This document shows positions 1-5,184 of a DNA stretch of 7,337 nt, one piece after another. The notes under the pieces are model-generated. The model worked only from the letters and a program-made list of their open reading frames with translations, was not told where the DNA came from and did no database searches. The number at the start of each line of letters is the position of its first letter. Within the stretch, counting starts at the first letter, position 1. The DNA comes from Bacteroidales bacterium UBA1179 (lineage in GTDB: Bacteria; Bacteroidota; Bacteroidia; Bacteroidales; Bacteroidaceae). Both the position numbers and the translations under genes were made by a program. The stretch covers positions 5,709 through 13,045 of the forward strand of contig DBYT01000067.1 of the NCBI GenBank assembly GCA_002309915.1, given 5' to 3'.

Positions 1-1029
1 TTCCATCAGTTGGAGGAGCGCCTGCAGCACCGCCGCGACGAGCAGAGCGTGGCACTGGATGTCAAGGCATCGTACATCGGCAAAAAGATATTTGACATTG
101 AGCACCTGAGCAAGGCGTTCGATGACAAGATAATACTCAAGGATTTCAGCTACATCTTTACCCGCTACGAGAAACTGGGTATCATAGGTGAGAACGGTGT
201 AGGCAAATCAACATTCCTCAAGCTGCTTTTGGGCATTGAGCAGCCCGACAGCGGTGTCATCGGCCGCGGAACAACATTAAAAATAGGATACTACTCACAG
301 GAGGGCCTTAAGTTCCCAGAGGATGCCAAGGTGATTGACGTGGTGACCGCCATTGCCGACCACATAGTCCTGGATGACGGGCGCCGCATGTCGGCTGGGC
401 AGTTCCTGCAGAAATTCCTCTTTACGCCCAAGACTCAGTACAGCTACGTGAGCAAGCTGAGCGGAGGCGAGCGCCGCAGATTATATCTGTGCACCATTCT
501 GATGCAGAGCCCCAACTTTCTGATTCTGGACGAGCCCACCAATGACCTGGACATTATGACTCTGCAGGTACTTGAGGAGTACATTGCACAGTTCAAGGGA
601 TGCGTGATTGTGGTATCGCATGACCGATACTTCATGGACAAGATAGCCGAGCATCTGCTGGTATTTGAGGGTGACGGCAAGGTGACCAACTTCCCATCAT
701 CATACAGCGACTACATGGAGTACAAGGTGCTCAAGGAGGATGAGGAGAAAGCCGCCGCAGCCGCCAAGAGCAAAGCCGCCGCTCCGGCACAGCAGCCCGC
801 AGCAACCGCCAATCGGCCCGTAAAACTGACCTTCAAGGAGAAGCGTGAAATGGAGCAGATTGAGCAGGAACTCCAGCAACTTGAAGAGGAAAAAGCCCAG
901 TTGGAGCAGGAACTTAACAGCGGTACCCTGCCCTACGACCAGTTACAACAAAAGTCCGCTCGTATCGGGGAGATAATGGAGCGGACTGATGAAATAACGA
1001 TGCGCTGGCTGGAGCTGAGCGAAAAGTGA
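1..1029 (+). CDS. uup: ABC-F family ATPase, Uup-like (5' end outside window)
   Basis: Soluble ABC-F protein with no membrane segments. The family acts on ribosomes, and Uup is also linked to DNA transactions. The reading frame is open from base 1, so the true start lies upstream; the TTG at base 10 is just an internal Leu codon. Counting residues from that Leu: a linker (about 1-27), then the second ABC domain with Walker A GENGVGKST (60-68), signature LSGGE (150-154), Walker B LILDEP (171-176) with catalytic Glu, and the H-loop SHDR (203-206). An Ala/Pro/Gln-rich linker (about 247-269) leads to a charged helical C-terminal region (273-339; KLTFKEKREMEQIEQEL) that matches the Uup-type coiled-coil domain rather than EttA or antibiotic-resistance ABC-Fs. 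Family members are about 620-650 residues, so the first ABC domain is missing only because of the window edge. The catalytic motifs are intact. Uup over other ABC-F subgroups rests on the C-terminal domain and is moderately sure. Confidence 0.93.
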   Translation, partial: FHQLEERLQHRRDEQSVALDVKASYIGKKIFDIEHLSKAFDDKIILKDFSYIFTRYEKLGIIGENGVGKSTFLKLLLGIEQPDSGVIGRGTTLKIGYYSQEGLKFPEDAKVIDVVTAIADHIVLDDGRRMSAGQFLQKFLFTPKTQYSYVSKLSGGERRRLYLCTILMQSPNFLILDEPTNDLDIMTLQVLEEYIAQFKGCVIVVSHDRYFMDKIAEHLLVFEGDGKVTNFPSSYSDYMEYKVLKEDEEKAAAAAKSKAAAPAQQPAATANRPVKLTFKEKREMEQIEQELQQLEEEKAQLEQELNSGTLPYDQLQQKSARIGEIMERTDEITMRWLELSEK

Positions 1030-1037
1030 CAAAAAAC

Positions 1038-1682
1038 TTATCCAATATACTTGAGGATCAAGTCAACAGCCTCCTCTTCAGTCTTATCCTGCATCGATAT
1101 CACAAGATCATAGTTTCTGGGATCATATCTGCTAACCCCGGTATGGCGCTTGGCATAGTCGTCACACAACTGATCAACCTCCTTAATAAACTTCTCGGCC
1201 TCAGCCTTGGAAGCGATTCCCTTCTTTTTCATGACTCTCTCCACACGGCATTCCATAGGAGACTGTATCCATATATGGAGATGGTTGGGATGGTCCTTGA
1301 ATGTGACAAAGCTGCAGCGACCGGCTACCACACATGACTCGGCATCGACTATACCTTTAAGAATCTCCTGTTCCATGCGGAACTTCTGATCGGTATCGTT
1401 TTTCTCCGGAACCGCATAGTTGGGCAGGTTGTCATAGATGGATACTGCAAAACCGCCGTCCAGTTCAACCAGCCGTTTCAGATCCGGCCACCATGTACGT
1501 TTTTTTGATTTCAGGTTCTCTATCTTCTCCTCATTCAGGCCTTCCTTATCCTCAACTGACTGTAAATGAGACTTATCATAATAAGGCACGCCCAATTTCT
1601 GAGCCAGCAGCTTAGCCACAGTCTTTCCTCCCGAACCTAACTCACGATTGATTGTAATGACAAACTTGTTTGATGTATTCAT
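1038..1682 (-). CDS. Cytidylate kinase-like family protein (P-loop nucleotide kinase)
   Basis: A 214-residue P-loop kinase of the AAA_26/Cytidylate_kin_2 type, the Cmk-related family common in Bacteroidota and Firmicutes. Family knowledge suggests phosphoryl transfer to a nucleoside monophosphate or a related substrate, but most members are uncharacterised, so CMP kinase activity is only an inference. Visible motifs: an N-terminal beta strand and P-loop VITINRELGSGGK (8-20), then the strand-helix GVPYYDK (31-37); the core segment CVVAGRCSF (117-125), where family members usually have VxxGRC; HLHIWIQSPMECRVERVM (134-151), the strand followed by the Arg-rich lid helix; and YDPRNYDLVIS (186-196) near the C-terminus. 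Residues 40-65 are Lys/Glu rich. The ATG at 1682 is preceded on its strand by a well-placed promoter and no clear Shine-Dalgarno. The gene converges on the ABC-F gene with 8 bp between stops, so the transcripts probably overlap at their 3' ends. It looks monocistronic. Confidence 0.9.
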   Translation of the reverse strand: MNTSNKFVITINRELGSGGKTVAKLLAQKLGVPYYDKSHLQSVEDKEGLNEEKIENLKSKKRTWWPDLKRLVELDGGFAVSIYDNLPNYAVPEKNDTDQKFRMEQEILKGIVDAESCVVAGRCSFVTFKDHPNHLHIWIQSPMECRVERVMKKKGIASKAEAEKFIKEVDQLCDDYAKRHTGVSRYDPRNYDLVISMQDKTEEEAVDLILKYIG

Positions 1683-1714
1683 ATTCTAAAAGCATTATTG
1701 GTATTGTGTAAAAG

Positions 1715-1745
1715 CAAATATAACGGAAATTTTCACATTTATCAA
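1715..1745 (-). promoter_or_regulatory. Bacteroidales promoter for the cytidylate-kinase-like gene
   Basis: On the minus strand, TATATTTG (1722 down to 1715) matches the TAnnTTTG -7 consensus exactly. TTG (1745 to 1743; context TGTTG) lies 20 bp upstream, the expected place for the -33 box. Transcription would start near 1705-1710 and leave a leader of roughly 25 nt before the ATG at 1682. No riboswitch or hairpin is visible in that leader. Confidence 0.7.
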
Positions 1746-1762
1746 CATTTCTCCAAAAAAAG

Positions 1763-1793
1763 TGACGCAAAGGGGTCGTTTCTCTTTGCGTCA
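1763..1793 (-). terminator. Perfect 10-bp inverted repeat with T-run on the minus strand (terminator-like, or an operator)
   Basis: TGACGCAAAG (1763-1772) and CTTTGCGTCA (1784-1793) are perfect reverse complements separated by 11 nt. Read leftward, the hairpin is followed after one base by seven T residues (1761-1755), the layout of an intrinsic terminator. Read rightward there is no U-run, although G-U and G-C pairs could extend the stem by three. It sits between the two divergent promoters, upstream of the leftward promoter, and I see no leftward gene or promoter to its right that would need it. It may therefore shield the kinase gene from antisense transcription, or serve as a protein-binding dyad. 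Confidence 0.5.
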
Positions 1794-1809
1794 TAAAAAA
1801 TGTAAAAGG

Positions 1810-1834
1810 CGCATTAAGTAACGATACTAATGCG
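1810..1834. repeat. Inverted repeat CGCATTA-N11-TAATGCG within the thiamine operon promoter
   Basis: Two 7-bp arms, CGCATTA (1810-1816) and TAATGCG (1828-1834), are perfect reverse complements 11 bp apart. The right arm abuts the -7 box at 1835 and the left arm covers the expected -33 position, so a bound protein would block or aid polymerase here. The site precedes the likely transcription start and so is a DNA-level rather than RNA-level element. No regulator gene is visible in the window. Confidence 0.4.
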
Positions 1835-1842
1835 TACCTTTG
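1812..1842 (+). promoter_or_regulatory. Bacteroidales promoter for the TPP-riboswitch/thiamine uptake operon
   Basis: TACCTTTG (1835-1842) matches the TAnnTTTG -7 consensus exactly. The -33 region is weak: only ATTA with TT at 1814-1815 falls at a 19-bp spacing. Start of transcription would fall around 1846-1852, directly at the 5' edge of the riboswitch, which fits a leader RNA that begins with the aptamer. The weak -33 box and the overlapping dyad may mean that an activator or repressor acts here. Confidence 0.65.
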
Positions 1843-1849
1843 CGCCCAG

Positions 1850-1932
1850 AATGAAAGGGGGTGCCCCAAAAGGGCTGAGATTATACCCTAAGAACCTGAT
1901 CCGGACAGTGCCGGCGGAGGGATTGGATTTCT
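1850..1932 (+). promoter_or_regulatory. TPP riboswitch (THI-box aptamer)
   Basis: This RNA element binds thiamine pyrophosphate and normally lowers expression of thiamine genes when TPP is plentiful. The hallmark conserved blocks are present in order: GGGGGTGC (1857-1864), GGCTGAGA (1873-1880), ACCC (1885-1888), GAACCTGATC (1892-1901) and the GCGGAGGGA block (1914-1922). Predicted helices by eye: P2 GGGT 1859-1862 with ACCC 1885-1888; a short P3 GCCC 1863-1866 with GGGC 1872-1875; P5 CCGG 1901-1904 with CCGG 1911-1914; P4 CCT 1895-1897 with AGG 1918-1920. P3 is minimal, with a tiny A-rich loop. P1 is poorly supported: the 5' flank AATGAAAG pairs only weakly with the bases just after 1922, but pairs well with 1949-1956 farther on. 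The element lies directly upstream of a TonB-dependent receptor and a PnuC-family permease, the usual targets in Bacteroidota. The call is very secure; the exact ends are not. Confidence 0.96.
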
Positions 1933-1942
1933 AGTTATTGGT

Positions 1943-1990
1943 ATACCCTTTTCATTTGGATTATTAATTAAATCTATATGAAAAAGGTAT
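1943..1990 (+). promoter_or_regulatory. Candidate riboswitch expression platform that can hide the start codon
   Basis: The segment 1943-1955 (TATACCC then TTTTCAT; first base A1943) can pair with 1978-1990, which contains the ATG start codon and the next codons, by 12 of 13 pairs with one C-A mismatch and a 22-nt loop. The same segment (1946-1956) can instead pair with 1850-1860 at the 5' edge of the aptamer by 11 consecutive pairs including one G-U. The two pairings exclude each other, as expected of a switch. The stem over the start codon is followed by eight T residues (1990-1997), so it could also act as a terminator. Pairings were worked out by eye and no energies were computed. Confidence 0.5.
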
Positions 1991-4464
1991 TTTTTTTGTC
2001 CTTAACCCTAATGACAAGCCTTGCAACCAAGGCAGGTAATGAAACATTTGAGGCCGATTCACTGCGCCTCAGACAACTTAACGAAGTCGTAATTGACGGC
2101 GTACGCGCCCATGAAAACGAACCGTTTGCCACAACCGATATCAGCCGTCAGGAACTTGACAGCTATTCCAAGAGCGGACGCGAACTCCCCTTCCTGTTCT
2201 CACGCACTCCCGGCGTGATAGCATGGAGCGAGAACGGAACAGGCATCGGCACCACATACATGCGTATACGCGGTGCGGCCGATTCACGCATCAACGTAAC
2301 CCTGGATGGCGTAGCCCTGAACTCACCCGAGGACCAGTGCGTATTCTGGGTCAACATGAACAGTTACGCATCACTGCTGGGCAGCGCACAGATACAGCGC
2401 GGTCTGGGCACATCGACCGTTGGTGACGGCGCATTCGGAGGTTCAGTCGCCCTGACCAGCAAACTGCCCAACCCCGAAAAGAGCGCTGAACTCACAGCAT
2501 CATACGGATCATTCAACACCCTGCGTCTGGGTGGTACATTCTCAACCGGAACAATCCTTAACAGCCTTATCATAGACGGCGCATTCAACATGACCCGGAC
2601 CGACGGATTCATGCACGGAACCAAAGGCCAGGCCGGAAGTTACTACGGCGGCCTGCTCTGGACCCCATCGGACAACATCATGATCCGTTACCGCAACATA
2701 GGCAACTTTGAGGTCACCGGTCAGGCCTGGAACGGCGCCACAGCCGGAAACGATGACTCCAGCCTTATGGACGACATGTATCTGGGCCTCACCGGAATCA
2801 AGGAGTACAAGGATATGTACAAAGCCGGACTGGGCCAGTACAACAGCCTGTACGAGTATCTTGACTACGATGACGCCAACTGGTGCTTTGTACAGGATGC
2901 CGACGGCAAGTACGTAACCCACCGTTACCAGATGAAAGACGGCTCTTTCTGGGACCGCACCACTGACAACTTCTGGCAGGACCACAACATACTCTCACTT
3001 GCATGGAACGTAAGCGACGCATTCTCAACCTCACTCACAGCCCACTACACCTACGGTTACGGCTACTATGAGGAGTTCCGATACAAGAACAAGGTAAGCA
3101 AGTACGGCCTGTCCAACGGCCTGAATGCCGACGGCGATCCCGTATGGTCCGATGGCACCAACTCTGTAAAGAAGACCGATTTTGTACGCAAGAAAGGTCT
3201 GGAGCAGCACACTTACGGTGTAATCTGGAATAATGTTTACACCATGGACCGTCTTGACCTGCGCAGCGGCGTATCTCTGCAGCAGTTCAAGGGCAACCAT
3301 TTCGGTTACCTGCCTTATATCAAGGACGATGCCCTGAACGATTACGTCACAGCCAACGGCCTGAACAAATACTACGATTCCGATGCCACCAAGAATGACC
3401 TGAGCGCCTACATCAAGGCCGGATTCGACATCACCGAGGGCCTCCACGCATTTGCCGATGCCCAGTACCGTCACGTAGGATACAAGACCGACGGCTACAA
3501 CGACAGATATTACGTTAATGCTGACGGCACCACATCAAAGCACAACCTTGACATTGATAAAAAATACAACTTCATCAACGCCAAGGCCGGTCTAACCTGG
3601 ACCAATGGCGGCCACAAACTGCATGCACTGGTTGCCACCGCAGGTCGTGAGCCCGAGCGCAACAACTTTACCGACAACGGTACCTACCCCGCCCCCAACC
3701 CCGAGTACATGATTGACTATGAGGCCGGTTACAGTTATGCAGGCAGCATCTGGAACGCCGGATTCAACCTCTACTACATGGACTACAAGGACCAGTTCGT
3801 ACAGACCGGTGCAGTGAGCGACATAGGCGAGGCACTTACCACCAACATCAAGTCTTCATACCGCACAGGCATAGAGCTGACCGCCGCCGTACAGCCGCTC
3901 AAATGGCTGTCACTGGAAGGAAACGCTGCTCTGAGCGAGAACTCCCTGAATGACTTTGACGAGGTTATCGAGGACTGGCGTGACAAATACGCAGCCGATG
4001 ACCCCAAGCTGGAGCAGTACAAGCAGGATTATCACATTGACGGAAACGGCGACAAACTGCGCACCATACCCCATAAGGGCAAGACACCGCTGGCATTCTC
4101 ACCGTCAGTCATACTGAACGGATTCGTAAACTTCAATTTCGGCAACTTCAAGGCCACCTGGCACACCGGTTACGTAAGCCGTCAGTATCTTGACAACACA
4201 GGCAACAACGACCGTTCACTGCCCGCATACTCTCTCTCGGATCTCTCGTTCTCATACACAGTACCAATGAAAACAGTATTCAAGAGCATCGTGATAGGTG
4301 CTGACCTGAATAATGTACTCAACGCCCGCGTAGCAACAAGCGGTTGGGTTTACTCAGCAGTTGATGAGAAGGACGGCTTTACCCCTGACAAGCGCTACTA
4401 TCAGATCGGCTTCATCCCCGCCGCACCCTTCTCAGCATTGGCACACATAACCCTAAAATTCTAA
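1978..4464 (+). CDS. TonB-dependent outer-membrane receptor, predicted thiamine uptake
   Basis: An 828-residue outer-membrane beta-barrel transporter energised by TonB-ExbBD. The N-terminus is a Sec signal peptide (MKK, hydrophobic 4-16, likely cut after TKA at residue 19). A TonB-box-like strand NEVVIDGV follows at 35-42, then the plug domain (about 45-160) with TPGV (78-81), YMRIRGAADSRINVTLDG (94-111), the FWVNM segment (123-127) and IQRGLGTSTVGDGAFGG (139-155). The rest is barrel, rich in alternating aromatic and polar residues, ending in the terminal Phe (HITLKF) expected for BAM-dependent insertion. It lacks the N-terminal carboxypeptidase-like domain of SusC proteins and no SusD partner follows, so it is a micronutrient-type receptor rather than a glycan one. 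The substrate (thiamine or a phosphate ester) is inferred from the TPP riboswitch and from the permease gene 6 bp downstream. The ATG at 1978 is the only start that gives a complete signal peptide; no Shine-Dalgarno is visible. Confidence 0.95.
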   Translation: MKKVFFLSLTLMTSLATKAGNETFEADSLRLRQLNEVVIDGVRAHENEPFATTDISRQELDSYSKSGRELPFLFSRTPGVIAWSENGTGIGTTYMRIRGAADSRINVTLDGVALNSPEDQCVFWVNMNSYASLLGSAQIQRGLGTSTVGDGAFGGSVALTSKLPNPEKSAELTASYGSFNTLRLGGTFSTGTILNSLIIDGAFNMTRTDGFMHGTKGQAGSYYGGLLWTPSDNIMIRYRNIGNFEVTGQAWNGATAGNDDSSLMDDMYLGLTGIKEYKDMYKAGLGQYNSLYEYLDYDDANWCFVQDADGKYVTHRYQMKDGSFWDRTTDNFWQDHNILSLAWNVSDAFSTSLTAHYTYGYGYYEEFRYKNKVSKYGLSNGLNADGDPVWSDGTNSVKKTDFVRKKGLEQHTYGVIWNNVYTMDRLDLRSGVSLQQFKGNHFGYLPYIKDDALNDYVTANGLNKYYDSDATKNDLSAYIKAGFDITEGLHAFADAQYRHVGYKTDGYNDRYYVNADGTTSKHNLDIDKKYNFINAKAGLTWTNGGHKLHALVATAGREPERNNFTDNGTYPAPNPEYMIDYEAGYSYAGSIWNAGFNLYYMDYKDQFVQTGAVSDIGEALTTNIKSSYRTGIELTAAVQPLKWLSLEGNAALSENSLNDFDEVIEDWRDKYAADDPKLEQYKQDYHIDGNGDKLRTIPHKGKTPLAFSPSVILNGFVNFNFGNFKATWHTGYVSRQYLDNTGNNDRSLPAYSLSDLSFSYTVPMKTVFKSIVIGADLNNVLNARVATSGWVYSAVDEKDGFTPDKRYYQIGFIPAAPFSALAHITLKF

Positions 4465-4470
4465 AAGACA

Positions 4471-5106
4471 ATGTTATCCGATATCTGGTCATATATCGCC
4501 GGTCAGTTTACCGGCATGGATTTCTGGGCATCGATCCAGACGGTTGGACTTATCCTGAGTTTCATCTACCTCTGGCTTGAGTTCCACCAGAAACCACTCA
4601 TGTGGATAATAAGCGCCATGTGTTCAATGATTTACGCCAGCGTTTATTTCCACAGCAAGATATATGCCGATATGGGATTCAGCTGCTTCAATATCTGCAT
4701 GTGCGTTTACGGTTTTATTAAATGGCTCCATGGTGACCGTAAACGCGCATCGCAGGATATTGTCTACCGCCACTTCCGTGCCAAGGAGTTTCTGGCGGTG
4801 TTAGGGGCATCGGCCCTTATCTGGGGTGCCATATTCAGCATCCTTAAGTTCCTGACCGATTCGCCCGTACCGGCGCTGGACGCACTTACCACCATGCTCA
4901 ACATCGTGGGCACATGGGTTCTGGCGCAGAAGATAATCGAGGTCTGGGGCATCTGGTTCCTTGTCAACCTTATCTCCATCTACATCTACTGCCGTCGCGG
5001 ACTGCATCTTACCACAATCCTGCTCTACAGCTTCTATCTGGGCGCGTCAGTTTACGGCTGGATCAAGTGGCGCAGGCACGGTAAGCGGATCCTTGAAAAT
5101 TGTTGA
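4471..5106 (+). CDS. pnuT: PnuC-family inner-membrane permease, predicted thiamine transporter PnuT
   Basis: A 211-residue integral membrane protein of the PnuC (NMN_transporter) family. Seven hydrophobic helices are visible at about 18-37, 41-60, 65-85, 106-127, 136-153, 157-175 and 178-198, matching the SWEET-like 3+1+3 fold of the family. Family-type sequences include WLEFHQKPLMW (35-45), the paired aromatic motifs VYGFIKW (79-85) and VYGWIKW (194-200) at equivalent places in the two halves, and WGIWFLVNLISIYIY (159-173). The C-terminus is basic. PnuC proteins are facilitators: PnuC takes nicotinamide riboside and PnuT takes thiamine, trapped inside by phosphorylation. Thiamine is preferred here because the gene lies 6 bp behind a TonB receptor under a TPP riboswitch; sequence alone does not separate PnuT from PnuC. 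No kinase or pyrophosphokinase gene accompanies it, so the trapping enzyme must be encoded elsewhere. Confidence 0.9.
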   Translation: MLSDIWSYIAGQFTGMDFWASIQTVGLILSFIYLWLEFHQKPLMWIISAMCSMIYASVYFHSKIYADMGFSCFNICMCVYGFIKWLHGDRKRASQDIVYRHFRAKEFLAVLGASALIWGAIFSILKFLTDSPVPALDALTTMLNIVGTWVLAQKIIEVWGIWFLVNLISIYIYCRRGLHLTTILLYSFYLGASVYGWIKWRRHGKRILENC

Positions 5107-5135
5107 AAACTTCTTGTTTCGGGTCACCCGCCCGC

Positions 5136-5150
5136 ACCCATAATATGGGT
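5136..5150. repeat. Short palindrome ACCCAT-AAT-ATGGGT abutting a -7 box
   Basis: ACCCAT (5136-5141) and ATGGGT (5145-5150) are perfect reverse complements around a 3-nt centre. The last base is the first base of the TACCTTTG -7 box. It could be an operator, or a weak hairpin ending the pnuT transcript, but no T-run follows and GC pairs are few, so an intrinsic terminator is less likely. Confidence 0.35.
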
Positions 5151-5157
5151 ACCTTTG
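5150..5157 (+). promoter_or_regulatory. Candidate Bacteroidales -7 box for the phosphoribosyltransferase-like gene and codB
   Basis: TACCTTTG (5150-5157) matches TAnnTTTG exactly and is the same octamer as in the thiamine operon promoter. No TTTG lies at the expected -33 spacing, where the sequence is C-rich (around 5125-5131), so the promoter may need an activator or may be weak. A start near 5161-5168 would leave a leader of about 20 nt before the ATG at 5185. This suggests the two downstream genes are at least partly uncoupled from the TPP riboswitch. Confidence 0.5.
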
Positions 5158-5184
5158 GTTTCCAGAATAAAAGCAAGCATCACT

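Noticed and set aside
1026..1337. 103-codon plus-strand ORF overlapping the end of the ABC-F gene
   Set aside because: It lies antisense to the kinase-like gene, whose conserved motifs establish the coding strand.
1642..1869. 75-codon minus-strand ORF across the intergenic region
   Set aside because: It runs antisense to the riboswitch and through the kinase promoter and the start of the kinase gene; it has no promoter and no recognisable protein features.
2542..3474. Two 147-codon minus-strand ORFs (2542-2985 and 3031-3474) inside the receptor gene
   Set aside because: Both are antisense to an intact receptor frame and have Val/Gly-rich low-complexity composition.
1978..4464. SusC-type glycan receptor reading of the TonB-dependent receptor
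   Set aside because: There is no N-terminal carboxypeptidase-like domain and no SusD gene; the TPP riboswitch and PnuT-type neighbour point to a vitamin.
5155..5184. In-frame TTG start at 5155 that would add 10 residues to the phosphoribosyltransferase-like protein
   Set aside because: The TTG overlaps the TACCTTTG -7 box and lies ahead of any likely transcription start from it; the ATG at 5185 begins the segment that looks like folded protein.
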